Shown one piece after another: positions 43,048 through 50,968 of a DNA stretch of 50,968 nucleotides (position 1 is the first letter of the stretch; every line of letters begins with the position of its first letter). The stretch lies in the NCBI GenBank assembly GCA_937997955.1, contig CALLDR010000126.1:1-50968 (forward strand), read 5' to 3'. The DNA comes from an uncultured Emergencia sp. Lineage in GTDB: Bacteria; Bacillota; Clostridia; Peptostreptococcales; Anaerovoracaceae. The translations under genes and the position numbers were made by a program. The notes beneath the pieces are model-generated. The model had not been told where the DNA came from. It was given only the letters and a program-made list of their open reading frames with translations, and did not search any database.

Positions 43048-43062
43048 TAAGAATACTATAAT
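43034..43062 (+). promoter_or_regulatory. Promoter of topA
   Basis: TTGCAA (43034-43039) and a perfect TATAAT (43057-43062) are 17 bp apart. The dprA stop codon lies inside the spacer. Confidence 0.75.
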
Positions 43063-43133
43063 GCTCTATTGAAACATGGTAAAAATATGATGAGAAAGAA
43101 GCATGACAAAAACGAAAGAGTGCGGGAGGAAAA

Positions 43134-45209
43134 ATGGCAACTGCGAAAAAAACAGCAACTGCAAAGAAAACACTAGTCATCGTCGAGTCGCCTTCTAAGG
43201 CTAAGACGATTGGAAAATACCTGGGATCCAGCTACAAGGTCATCGCGTCGGTAGGACATGTGAGAGACCTGCCTAAGAGCAAGCTGGGCATAGACATCGA
43301 GAACGACTTTGAGCCGCAGTACATCCCTATCAGGGGCAAGGGGGACATCATCAAGGAGCTGCGGAAAGAGGCGAAGAAGGCGTCGAAGATCTATCTGGCT
43401 ACTGACCCGGACCGGGAAGGGGAGGCCATATCCTGGCATCTGGCCTTTCTGCTTGGCATCGACCCTCAGACGCCGTGCCGGATCGAGTTTAACGAGATCA
43501 CCAAAGCTACCATCAAGGAGGCCGTCAAGCATCCAAGACAGATCGATCTGAACCTGGTGGACGCCCAGCAGGCCAGACGCGTGCTGGACCGGCTGGTAGG
43601 CTATCAGATCAGCCCTCTGCTCTGGCGCAAGGTGAGAAAGGGGCTGTCGGCGGGAAGAGTCCAGTCGGCGGCGCTGAAGATCATCTGCGACAGGGAGAAT
43701 GAGATCCAGAACTTTGACCCGAAGGAATACTGGACCATCACAGCCGAGTTTGACAAGGGCAAAGGCTTTTCTGCCCGGCTGGCTGAATACAACAAGAAGA
43801 AGCTGGTGGTGGAAAACAAGGAGCAGAGCGACGCCATCTTGGCGGACCTGAAGGCGGGCGTCTATCGGGTCACGGCCCTGAACCAGAAGGAGCGGATGAA
43901 GAAGCCTTACGCGCCGTTTACTACCAGCAGCATGCAGCAGGAGGCGTCCACCCGTCTGGGCTTCAACACGAAGAAGACCATGATGGTGGCCCAGCAGCTG
44001 TACGAGGGGGTAGAGATCAAAGGACACGGCACGGTAGGTCTGATCACCTATCTGAGAACGGACTCTGTGCGCGTCTCTGCCGAGGCGAGAGCGGCGGCGG
44101 CAGAGTTCATCGGAAACCGCTACGGCCAGCCGTATCTGGCGAACAATTTCTTTTCTAATAAGAAAAAAGATATACAAGATGCTCACGAGGCTATCCGTCC
44201 CAGCAACGTCTCTCTGGAACCGGAGGACATCAAAGAGTCTCTGTCCAGCGATCAATACAAGCTGTACCGCCTGATCTGGTGCCGGTTTATGGCGAGCCAG
44301 ATGGCGGCCGCCAGATTTGACAACCTGCAGGTGGAGATCGAAAACGGCGGCTATACCTTTAAGACCACGGGCAGCAAGCTGCTCTTCGACGGCTATCAAA
44401 GGGTATATAAGACCAGCAGCGAAGAGGACAAAGACAAGGTCCTGCCTGCCATGGAAAAGGGAGAGATCCTGACCGCGAAGAAAGTCGCCGGCGAGCAGAA
44501 CTTTACACAGCCGCCTTCCCGGTACACAGAGGCCAGCCTGGTCAAAGAGCTGGAAGAGAAGAACATCGGAAGGCCCAGCACCTACGCGCCTATCGTGGGA
44601 ACCCTTTCAGAGCGGAAATACGTCAAGCGGGAGAAGAAAACCCTGGTGCCTACGGAGCTGGGATTTCTGGTCACGGGCCTGATGGAAGAGTACTTCCACG
44701 AGATCGTAGACGTCAATTTTACGGCCGCCATGGAAGACCACCTGGACGACGTGGAGATCAACAAGTTGGAATGGAAAAAGGTCATTCGGGATTTTTACGG
44801 GCCATTTGAAAAGGAACTGGAAGAGGCGGACAAAGCCATCGAGAAGGTGCAGATCGAGGACCAGCCTACGGGGGAATCCTGCGAGCTCTGCGGCAAGCCT
44901 ATGGTCCTGAAGATGGGACGGTTCGGAGAGTTCATCGCGTGCAGCGGCTATCCGGCGTGCAAGAATACCAAGCCGGTGGTCAAATCTACCGGCGTGCCAT
45001 GTCCGAAGTGCGGACGGGACATCGTGGTTCGGAAGAGCAAGCGGGGCAAGCTGTTCTACGGCTGCAGCGGCTATCCGGAATGTGACCAGTCCTATTGGTA
45101 CAGACCTGTTGAAAAGAAATGTCCGAAGTGCGGCGCTCTGCTGGTGGAAAAGAAGACGAAGACCAGCAGCCTGTCGTGCTCCAACGGGGACTGCGGCTAT
45201 AAAGAATGA
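43134..45209 (+). CDS. topA: DNA topoisomerase I
   Basis: This 691-residue type IA enzyme relaxes negative supercoils. The TOPRIM domain starts TLVIVESPSKAKTIGKYLG and carries ATDPDREGEAISWHL. The catalytic tyrosine is Y306 in GLITYLRTDSVR. Three C-terminal Cys4 zinc ribbons begin CELCGKP, CPKCGRD and CPKCGAL. The N-terminus has a small Lys/Thr/Ala duplication (ATAKKTATAKKT). GGGAGGA lies before the ATG. Its place between dprA and hslV matches Bacillus order with trmFO and xerC missing. Confidence 0.97.
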   Translation: MATAKKTATAKKTLVIVESPSKAKTIGKYLGSSYKVIASVGHVRDLPKSKLGIDIENDFEPQYIPIRGKGDIIKELRKEAKKASKIYLATDPDREGEAISWHLAFLLGIDPQTPCRIEFNEITKATIKEAVKHPRQIDLNLVDAQQARRVLDRLVGYQISPLLWRKVRKGLSAGRVQSAALKIICDRENEIQNFDPKEYWTITAEFDKGKGFSARLAEYNKKKLVVENKEQSDAILADLKAGVYRVTALNQKERMKKPYAPFTTSSMQQEASTRLGFNTKKTMMVAQQLYEGVEIKGHGTVGLITYLRTDSVRVSAEARAAAAEFIGNRYGQPYLANNFFSNKKKDIQDAHEAIRPSNVSLEPEDIKESLSSDQYKLYRLIWCRFMASQMAAARFDNLQVEIENGGYTFKTTGSKLLFDGYQRVYKTSSEEDKDKVLPAMEKGEILTAKKVAGEQNFTQPPSRYTEASLVKELEEKNIGRPSTYAPIVGTLSERKYVKREKKTLVPTELGFLVTGLMEEYFHEIVDVNFTAAMEDHLDDVEINKLEWKKVIRDFYGPFEKELEEADKAIEKVQIEDQPTGESCELCGKPMVLKMGRFGEFIACSGYPACKNTKPVVKSTGVPCPKCGRDIVVRKSKRGKLFYGCSGYPECDQSYWYRPVEKKCPKCGALLVEKKTKTSSLSCSNGDCGYKE

Positions 45210-45239
45210 TGAAAGTAGATGAATGGAGGTAAAGAGATT

Positions 45240-45779
45240 ATGACAACATTTCACGCAACGACAATCTGCGCAGTGCGAAGGGGACCTGAGGATATCGCCA
45301 TCGGCGGCGACGGACAGGTGACCATGGGCGAAACGGCCATCATGAAGAACGGCGCGAAAAAGGTCAAGAAGATATTTCACGGGCGGGTTCTGACCGGCTT
45401 TGCCGGAAGCGTAGCGGACGCCTTTGCCCTGACAGAAAAGTTTGAGAAGAAACTGGAGGAGCACGGCGGCAACCTGAAGCGGGCGGCGGTAGACCTGGCC
45501 CAGCTGTGGCGCAGCGATAAGGGCATGCGCAGCCTGGAAGCCCTGATGATCGTGGCGGACCAGGACAGCCTGCTGGTGGTCAGCGGAAACGGCGAGGTCA
45601 TCGTGCCGGACCAGGATTTTATCGCCATCGGCTCCGGCGGCAATTACGCCTATTCGGCGGCCAACGCTTTGTTCAATCACACGGAGATGAGCGCGGAGGA
45701 GATCGTCAGAGAATCTCTTCGGATCGCGTCTTCTATCTGCGTATATACCAATGATCACATCACGGTGGAAAAGCTGTAA
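45240..45779 (+). CDS. hslV: HslV/CodW peptidase subunit
   Basis: This 179-residue protein is the proteasome-like peptidase of HslUV. The start MTTFHATTICAVRR aligns the usual catalytic threonine with T7, after a 6-residue propeptide. A Thr at position 2 occupies the place of the unusual N-terminal serine reported for Bacillus CodW. GDGQVTMG, GFAGSVADAF, and GSGGNYA are typical. The ATG at 45240 has TGGAGG 10 nt upstream; the in-frame ATG at 45219 does not. Confidence 0.94.
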   Translation: MTTFHATTICAVRRGPEDIAIGGDGQVTMGETAIMKNGAKKVKKIFHGRVLTGFAGSVADAFALTEKFEKKLEEHGGNLKRAAVDLAQLWRSDKGMRSLEALMIVADQDSLLVVSGNGEVIVPDQDFIAIGSGGNYAYSAANALFNHTEMSAEEIVRESLRIASSICVYTNDHITVEKL

Positions 45780-45793
45780 AGGGGGAATGAGAA

Positions 45794-47233
45794 ATGGCAG
45801 GTAAGATTCAGAGTATGACGCCGAAGGAAATCGTGGCGGAGCTTGACAAATATATCATCGGGCAAGATGACGCGAAGAAATCTGTGGCCATCGCCCTGAG
45901 AAACAGGTACAGGAGAAGTCTGCTTTCTGATGAAATGCGGGAAGAGATCACGCCGAAGAATATTTTGATGATGGGACCTACCGGCTGCGGCAAGACGGAG
46001 ATCGCCAGAAGGCTGGCAAAGCTGATGGAGGCGCCTTTCGTCAAGGTGGAGGCTACCAAGTTCACCGAGGTGGGCTACGTCGGCAGAGACGTGGATTCCA
46101 TGATCCGGGATCTGGTGGAGGCGTCCATCCGCATCACCAAGCAGTCCAGACTGAAGGAAAAGTACGATATCGCCGAGGGCATCGCTGAGGAGAAGATCAT
46201 CGAGGCCATCATTCCGGGCAGCAAGAAAAAGTCCCAGGGCAGCAAACCGAAAAGTCCTTTCGATTTTCTCATGAACAGCGGCGGCTATCCGAGCCAGAAG
46301 CAGCTCTACGAGGAGAGCAAGGCCAGAGAAGCGGAGAGCCAGCCGGAGGACAGAGACGTGGAGATGGCTCGGGAACAGGTGCGCCAGCAGCTGCGCGACG
46401 GTCTTCTGGAGGAGCAGTTTGTGGAGATCGAGGTCACCGATACGCCAAAGGGCAACCAGCTGGACATGAGCAACGAAGGCATGAGCATCGCCATCGGCAA
46501 CATCTTCGGGGACATGATGCCGCCGAAGACGAAGACCAAGCGGGTCAGAGTCAAGGAGGCGCGGAAGATCCTGAGAGAGCAGGAGGCACAGAACCTGCTG
46601 GATATGGACCAGGTTACGGACGAAGCGCTGGAAAACGCGGAGCAGAACGGCATCATTTTCATCGACGAGATCGATAAGATCGCTTCCAGCTCCAGCTACC
46701 ACAGCGGGGCGGACGTGTCCAGAGAAGGTGTCCAGAGGGACATTCTGCCTATCGTAGAGGGCAGCGTGGTCAATACCAAATACGGACCTGTAAAGACAGA
46801 CCATATTCTGTTCATCGGCGCGGGCGCTTTCCATACGGCCAAGCCGACGGACCTGATACCGGAGCTGCAGGGCCGTTTTCCGATCAGAGTGGAGCTGGAG
46901 AACCTGACGAAGGAATCTTTTGTACAGATTTTGACAGTTCCGGAAAACGCTATCATCAAACAGCACAAGGCTTTGCTGGAAACGGAAGGAATAAAAGTAG
47001 AATTTTCTGAAGATGCTATTGACGAAATCGCCACAATGTCGTATCTTATGAATGAGCAGACCGAGAATATCGGCGCAAGACGTCTGCATACGATTCTGGA
47101 AAAGCTGCTGGAAGATATTTCTTTCAACATCCCTGAGATGGATGAGGAAAAGATCACCATTGACCGGGCGTATGTACAGAGTAAATTTTTGGAAACGATC
47201 CACAAAGATGATGTGGACCGCTATATCCTGTAA
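45794..47233 (+). CDS. hslU: HslU/CodX ATPase subunit
   Basis: This 479-residue AAA+ unfoldase feeds proteins into HslV. It has ELDKYIIGQDDAKKSVAIALRNR, Walker A GPTGCGKTE (K67), EATKFTEVGYVGRDVDSMIRDL, Walker B GIIFIDEIDKIA, and the I-domain with an acidic middle (about 150-280). The C-terminal tail DDVDRYIL docks on HslV. It lies 14 bp after hslV and 26 bp before codY. Confidence 0.96.
   Translation: MAGKIQSMTPKEIVAELDKYIIGQDDAKKSVAIALRNRYRRSLLSDEMREEITPKNILMMGPTGCGKTEIARRLAKLMEAPFVKVEATKFTEVGYVGRDVDSMIRDLVEASIRITKQSRLKEKYDIAEGIAEEKIIEAIIPGSKKKSQGSKPKSPFDFLMNSGGYPSQKQLYEESKAREAESQPEDRDVEMAREQVRQQLRDGLLEEQFVEIEVTDTPKGNQLDMSNEGMSIAIGNIFGDMMPPKTKTKRVRVKEARKILREQEAQNLLDMDQVTDEALENAEQNGIIFIDEIDKIASSSSYHSGADVSREGVQRDILPIVEGSVVNTKYGPVKTDHILFIGAGAFHTAKPTDLIPELQGRFPIRVELENLTKESFVQILTVPENAIIKQHKALLETEGIKVEFSEDAIDEIATMSYLMNEQTENIGARRLHTILEKLLEDISFNIPEMDEEKITIDRAYVQSKFLETIHKDDVDRYIL
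47001..47015. promoter_or_regulatory. CodY-box-like sequence inside hslU
   Basis: AATTTTCTGAAGATG matches the Bacillota CodY box (AATTTTCWGAAAATT) at 13 of 15 positions. It lies 245 bp before the codY start, in a short AT-rich patch of coding DNA. Codon context could also explain it. Confidence 0.35.
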
Positions 47234-47259
47234 GCATAATAGAAAAGTCGAGGTAAAAC

Positions 47260-48039
47260 ATGAGCGAAAAATTATTAACAAGAATCAGAAAACTGAACTG
47301 GGTGCTTTCCGAGAGCACGGCAGGGTACATTTCCTTTGATGAACTGTGCAACATCATGGGCGAGATGCTGAGCTCCAATATCTATATCCTGAACAGAAAG
47401 GGCAAGGTGCTGGCGGCCAAGTACGCGGCCGGTGAAGAGGCGCCGCTGACCTGTGACGAGGAGACGGGAAAGGTGATTCTGCCGTCCCTGTATAACGACA
47501 GGTTCCTGAAGGTCAGCGAGACCATGGCGAACCTGACCTATGACAGCATTAAGGAGTTCTACGGCGATGAGTACACGCTGGCCAGCAAATATCACACCAT
47601 CGTGCCGATCATCTTCGGCGGCAACAGGATCGCGACGCTGCTCCTGGCAAGACCGGACAAGGCTTATGACGATGAGGACATCGCCATCTGCGAGTACGGC
47701 GCTACTGTCGTAGGCATCGAAGTGGCGAGGGGCATCGCCATGGACGAGGAAGAGGAGATCAGAATGAGGGAGGCTGTGGAAATGGCGCTCTCCACTTTGT
47801 CCTACTCTGAAATGGACGCTGTGACCAAGATCTTCGCGGAGCTGAAGGGGGACGAGGGCCTTCTGGTCGCCAGCAAGATCGCCGACAAGAGCGGCATCAC
47901 CCGTTCTGTCATCGTCAACGCGCTGAGAAAGCTGGAAAGCGCCGGGGTCATCGAGTCCAGATCCCTGGGCATGAAGGGCACCCGCATCAAGATCACCAAC
48001 GATTACCTCCGCGAGGGCATCAAGATCTTCGAGATGTAG
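47260..48039 (+). CDS. codY: GTP-sensing pleiotropic regulator CodY
   Basis: This 259-residue regulator represses stationary-phase, amino-acid and often virulence genes when GTP and branched-chain amino acids are plentiful. The N-terminal GAF domain (RIRKLNWVLSES to about 150) binds isoleucine or valine. The C-terminal winged helix is ASKIADKSGITRSVIVNALR followed by KLESAGVIESRSLGMKGTRI. GAGG precedes the ATG. It closes the topA-hslV-hslU-codY operon. Confidence 0.96.
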   Translation: MSEKLLTRIRKLNWVLSESTAGYISFDELCNIMGEMLSSNIYILNRKGKVLAAKYAAGEEAPLTCDEETGKVILPSLYNDRFLKVSETMANLTYDSIKEFYGDEYTLASKYHTIVPIIFGGNRIATLLLARPDKAYDDEDIAICEYGATVVGIEVARGIAMDEEEEIRMREAVEMALSTLSYSEMDAVTKIFAELKGDEGLLVASKIADKSGITRSVIVNALRKLESAGVIESRSLGMKGTRIKITNDYLREGIKIFEM

Positions 48040-48108
48040 CGGGCAGGGCTTTCACGCCGGAAAGCGGGCATTTTCACAAAACCCTGACGGACACCCTTTG
48101 ATCGTGTC

Positions 48109-48150
48109 AAAAACCTCCGCCGCGGCATAGACTGTGGCAGGAGGTTTTTT
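48109..48150 (+). terminator. Terminator-like hairpin that also masks the yunB ribosome site
   Basis: AAAAACCTCC (48109-48118) and GGAGGTTTTT (48140-48149) form a perfect 10-bp stem, extended by GCC/GGC, with T running up to the yunB ATG. It can end the codY operon, but its right arm is the yunB Shine-Dalgarno site. Confidence 0.7.
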
Positions 48151-48151
48151 T

Positions 48152-48817
48152 ATGGTCAGAAACAGGGGCGGCGGAACAGGCGGGCACGTCAAAAAAATCG
48201 CGATTTCAGCCGGGTTAGTTTTTTTAGGGGTCATTTGCCTTTTGATCGGATTAAAATGGCAGATTGGGCCAAATATCGACGCTGTGAGCAAGCTGAAGGC
48301 CAGGGGTGTGGTCGGCCAGATCATCAATGAAACGGTCAGCGAGGAATTTTCCGCCGAGGACTATGGGGACAGTCTCTTCAAAGTGGAGAAGGGCAGCGAC
48401 GGCAGGATCCAGAGCGTGCAGGCCAATACGCCGGTGATCAACGAGCTGGTGGCCGGGCTGGCGGATACGCTTCAGAAAAAATACGACGAGATGGAGCCCT
48501 CTGAGGTCCGGCTCAACTACGGCACCCTGATGGGGAGCAAGCTGCTGTCGCAGACCGACCTGGGCATGAATATCAAGATCCTGCCCATGGCCGTGACCCG
48601 CTGCGACTTCGAGACGGCCTTTGAAACTCAGGGCATCAACCAGACCAAGTACAAGGTGTATGTCACCATGGAGAGCAGCGTCCGGGTGCTGGAGCCCTTC
48701 TCCGCGGAGAGCTTCAAGATCGAAAACAAGATGCTGATCTGCGAGGTGGTCATCGTTGGCGATGTGCCTGACAGCTATGTCAATGTGCCGCAGGAAGATA
48801 TTTTAGATGTTACTTAA
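48152..48817 (+). CDS. yunB: Sporulation protein YunB
   Basis: This 221-residue protein has one N-terminal membrane helix (about 16-36), then a YunB-like domain: IDAVSKLKARGVVGQIINETV, GSDGRIQSVQANTPVINELVAGLADTL and LGTLMGSKLL-like LNYGTLMGSKLLSQ. In Bacillus yunB is expressed in the mother cell and needed for normal sporulation. The ATG at 48152 has AGGAGG 7 nt upstream, inside the hairpin described above; the in-frame GTG at 48134 is less likely. Confidence 0.88.
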   Translation: MVRNRGGGTGGHVKKIAISAGLVFLGVICLLIGLKWQIGPNIDAVSKLKARGVVGQIINETVSEEFSAEDYGDSLFKVEKGSDGRIQSVQANTPVINELVAGLADTLQKKYDEMEPSEVRLNYGTLMGSKLLSQTDLGMNIKILPMAVTRCDFETAFETQGINQTKYKVYVTMESSVRVLEPFSAESFKIENKMLICEVVIVGDVPDSYVNVPQEDILDVT

Positions 48818-48827
48818 GTGATTTTTG

Positions 48828-48836
48828 TGGTATACT
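48828..48836 (+). promoter_or_regulatory. Extended -10 promoter of hflX
   Basis: TGG directly precedes TATACT (48831-48836), which ends 6 nt before the hflX ATG. Transcription would start at or next to the ATG, giving a leaderless mRNA. The same TTTTGTGGTATACTA occurs on the minus strand upstream of the hydrolase at 27643. Confidence 0.6.
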
Positions 48837-48842
48837 AGAGCC

Positions 48843-50123
48843 ATGCTTAGATTTAACGAGAACAATGAGATCATAACAGAAGAGAGCTACAGGGCGATCC
48901 TGGTCGGCCTGCAGCGGAGGGAAGACATATCCTATTCCATGGAGGAGCTGGCGGGGCTGGCGGAAGCGGCCCGCGCCCAGGTCCTGGGAAAGGTGATACA
49001 GACCCTGGAAAAGCCCAATACGGCAACCTGGATCGGAAAGGGAAAGGTCGAAGAGGTGGCAGAGCTGGTCCGGAATATGGAGGCGGACGTGGTCATCTTC
49101 AACGACGAGCTCAGCGGCATGCAGCTGCGCAATCTGGAGGACGCCATCGGCGTGCGGGTCATCGACAGGACGATTCTGATCCTGGATATCTTCGCTGAGC
49201 GCGCGGATTCCAGAGAGGGCAAGCTGCAGGTAGAGCTTGCCCAGCTGAAATACCGGCTGCCGAGGCTGACCGGTTTCGGCAAAGCCCTGTCCCGGCTGGG
49301 CGGCGGCATCGGCACCAGAGGTCCCGGTGAGAAAAAGCTGGAAACGGACCGCAGGCACATCGAGCGGCGGATGGACGACATCAAAGCGGAGCTTCGCGAT
49401 CTGGTCCGCACCAGAGATGTCCAGCGTTCCCGCAGGGAGAAGAGCGGTATTCCTGTGGCGGCCCTGGTAGGCTACACCAACTCGGGGAAGTCTGCCCTGA
49501 TGAACCGTCTACTGTCCATGGCCGACAAGGAAGAAAAGTCGGTTCGGGAGAAGGACATGCTCTTCGCCACTTTGGACGCCCAGAGCCGCAGCGTAACGCT
49601 GGCGGACAATCAGACGTTTATCCTGGTGGATACAGTAGGCTTTGTCAGCAGGCTGCCCCACAGTCTGATCGAGGCGTTCAAGGCGACGCTGGAAGAGGTG
49701 CTCCACGCCGATCTTCTGCTCCACGTGGTGGACGCTTCTTACGAGGAGAACGGGTTTCATATTGCGGTAACCGACCGGGTACTGTGCGAGATCGGCGCCG
49801 GTGGAAAAGAGAAGCTGATGGTCTACAACAAGATGGACCTGAACCCGGACTTCCAGCCGCCATATTCTGAGACGCCCGGCTTTTTCGTGTCGGCAAAAGA
49901 GGGAAGCGGCATGGAGGAGCTGCTGGAAGCCATCAAAGCCCGTCTCTTTTCAGATGTGGTCGGCGCCAGGCTTTTGATCCCGTATACCAGGGGGGATCTG
50001 TCCTCTTATCTGTGTGAAAAGGCCGCGGTCCGCTCCATGGAATATCTGGAAAGCGGAACCATGTTTGACGTGGAGCTGAAGCAGGAAGATTATCAGAGGT
50101 TGAAGGAATATGAAGTTATATAG
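48843..50123 (+). CDS. hflX: Ribosome-splitting GTPase HflX
   Basis: This 426-residue GTPase dissociates stalled or hibernating 70S ribosomes. The N-terminal HflX domain (ATWIGKGKVEEVAELV, DRTILILDIFAERADSREGKLQVELAQLKY, then GIGTRGPGEKKLETDRR) precedes the G domain, with G1 GYTNSGKSA (K216), G3 DTVGF and G4 NKMD. No Shine-Dalgarno site precedes the ATG. It overlaps yigZ by 14 bp. Confidence 0.95.
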   Translation: MLRFNENNEIITEESYRAILVGLQRREDISYSMEELAGLAEAARAQVLGKVIQTLEKPNTATWIGKGKVEEVAELVRNMEADVVIFNDELSGMQLRNLEDAIGVRVIDRTILILDIFAERADSREGKLQVELAQLKYRLPRLTGFGKALSRLGGGIGTRGPGEKKLETDRRHIERRMDDIKAELRDLVRTRDVQRSRREKSGIPVAALVGYTNSGKSALMNRLLSMADKEEKSVREKDMLFATLDAQSRSVTLADNQTFILVDTVGFVSRLPHSLIEAFKATLEEVLHADLLLHVVDASYEENGFHIAVTDRVLCEIGAGGKEKLMVYNKMDLNPDFQPPYSETPGFFVSAKEGSGMEELLEAIKARLFSDVVGARLLIPYTRGDLSSYLCEKAAVRSMEYLESGTMFDVELKQEDYQRLKEYEVI

Positions 50124-50739
50124 CACGGTCGCCAGGGAAGCCAGCGACGAACAGATCATTGAAAAATCCAGATTTATCGCCTATGTGAAGCCGGTGGCTT
50201 CCAGGGAAGAGGCGGACGGCTTTATCGCCGCCATAAGGAAAAAGCACAAGGACGCCACCCACAATGTTCCCGCCATGGTCATAGGGGACAAGTTTCAGCT
50301 GCAGTGGGCCAGCGACGACGGGGAGCCTCAGGGGACCAGCGGCGCGCCCATGGTCCAGATGCTGGTCCAGGAAGGGATTACCAACGTCTGTGTAGTGGTC
50401 ACCCGGTACTTCGGCGGCATCAAGCTGGGGACCGGCGGGCTGGTGCGGGCCTATACCAGCAGTGCCAAGCTGGGGCTGGCGGCGGCCGGCATCTGTGACG
50501 TGGTGGAGATGCAGACCATTACATATCGGGTGGATTACGCTGTATTTAATAAAATACAAAATTTCCTCTTTACATTTGAGACAAATTTTGATAATATAAT
50601 TTATGCTGATGCGGTCACGTTCGACGCAGTCGTAGATCCATCTCATGCGGGAGCATTGAAGGATGTGGTCACAGGATTGTCCAGCGGCAGAGCGGAGATC
50701 ATAGGTGAACAGGTCAGTCCGCAGAAGATCGAAAAATGA
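50110..50739 (+). CDS. YigZ/IMPACT family protein
   Basis: This 209-residue protein has the IMPACT (UPF0029) N-terminal domain, KSRFIAYVKPVASREEADGFI with DDGEPQGTSGAPM and VTRYFGGIKLGTGGLVRAY, and a C-terminal DUF1949 domain. The family may bind RNA or take part in translation quality control, but no firm role is known. It is coupled to hflX by a 14-bp overlap. The DNA near 50540-50600 is locally AT-rich. Confidence 0.9.
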   Translation: MKLYSTVAREASDEQIIEKSRFIAYVKPVASREEADGFIAAIRKKHKDATHNVPAMVIGDKFQLQWASDDGEPQGTSGAPMVQMLVQEGITNVCVVVTRYFGGIKLGTGGLVRAYTSSAKLGLAAAGICDVVEMQTITYRVDYAVFNKIQNFLFTFETNFDNIIYADAVTFDAVVDPSHAGALKDVVTGLSSGRAEIIGEQVSPQKIEK

Positions 50740-50752
50740 TTTGAAAAAGTTG

Positions 50753-50784
50753 TTGACAAGATCGAAAAGATGTGGTAATATAAT
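50753..50784 (+). promoter_or_regulatory. Upstream promoter of the tRNA unit
   Basis: TTGACA (50753-50758) is followed 17 bp later by TAATAT (50776-50781), or 20 bp later by TATAAT (50779-50784), with TGTGG before it. Confidence 0.6.
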
Positions 50785-50847
50785 TCACGGTTCGCTTTTA
50801 AAGACTTTTGAACGACAGAGAATGTCGAAAAAAAGATAAAAAAGTGC

Positions 50848-50876
50848 TTGACAAACAGGAACTAAGCGAGTATAAT
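50848..50876 (+). promoter_or_regulatory. Consensus promoter of the tRNA unit
   Basis: A perfect TTGACA (50848-50853) and a perfect TATAAT (50871-50876) are 17 bp apart, 37 bp before the tRNA. Confidence 0.92.
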
Positions 50877-50913
50877 TAGTAAATGTGCCAAGCAAATAAG
50901 AACCGAACGCTTC

Positions 50914-50968
50914 GGGCGTTTAGCTCAGCTGGGAGAGCACCTGCCTTACAAGCAGGGGGTCATAGGTT
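50914..50968 (+). tRNA. tRNA-Val (anticodon UAC), cut by the window end
   Basis: The gene starts GGGCGTT. The D arm reads TAGCTCAGCTGGGAGAGC. The anticodon stem CCTGC/GCAGG (50940-50944, 50952-50956) encloses the loop CTTACAA with anticodon TAC at 50947-50949. The T arm and acceptor 3' end lie beyond the window. Confidence 0.95.

Noticed and set aside
45755..47281. Long minus-strand frame opposite hslU
   Set aside because: Shadow of a conserved gene; Leu/His/Arg-rich, no family features.

Overview
The window looks like a chromosomal segment of a spore-forming, anaerobic Gram-positive bacterium of the class Clostridia. The evidence is a pyruvate:ferredoxin oxidoreductase, a fused IspH-ribosomal protein S1 gene, the order dprA-topA-hslV-hslU-codY shared with other Bacillota, sporulation-type proteins (YlmC/YmxH, YunB), an FMN riboswitch, and strong Shine-Dalgarno sequences. 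Most genes are GC-rich. The stretch from about 8.25 to 10.0 kb is clearly more AT-rich and looks acquired. Genus cannot be fixed from what is visible.

Layout. 1-5.8 kb: a LysR-type regulator broken by an in-frame amber codon, then nifJ translationally coupled to an acyl-CoA transferase gene. 5.95-10.0 kb: an accessory stretch. It holds a DUF2975 membrane protein and a small XRE regulator behind a near-perfect Fur-type operator, a DUF4143-type ATPase behind a promoter made by a 33-bp tandem repeat, and a two-gene HipA-like kinase/DUF3037 module. 10.0-14.4 kb (minus strand): the riboflavin operon ribD-ribE-ribBA-ribH, led by an FMN riboswitch, two tandem terminators and a 118-bp tandem duplication. 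14.4-15.4 kb: divergent ymxH and tepA-like genes. 15.4-22.4 kb: a compact Tad/Flp pilus-type operon of nine genes.

22.8-31.6 kb: a SPOR-domain protein, rarA, the ispH-rpsA fusion with signs of an internal start for S1, a metallo-hydrolase, an acidic lipoprotein, an Rpn-family nuclease and RNase R. 32-38 kb (minus strand): PadR, a CBS-domain protein, DUF4180, and a potassium-uptake cluster of trkA plus two tandem trkH paralogues. 38.2-50.7 kb (plus strand): a metallo-hydrolase and HAD phosphatase, then yraN-comM-dprA-topA-hslV-hslU-codY, yunB, and hflX-yigZ. The window ends in a tRNA-Val(UAC) cut by the window edge.

Short tandem repeats recur at gene boundaries, and at least one is arranged to supply a promoter. 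The most promising unusual items are the HipA-like/DUF3037 module, the Fur-box DUF2975/XRE pair, duplicated His-Cys3 motifs on a TadE-like pilus protein, the internal promoter and ribosome site inside ispH-rpsA, and the elaborate leader of the rib operon. All functions are inferred from sequence alone.
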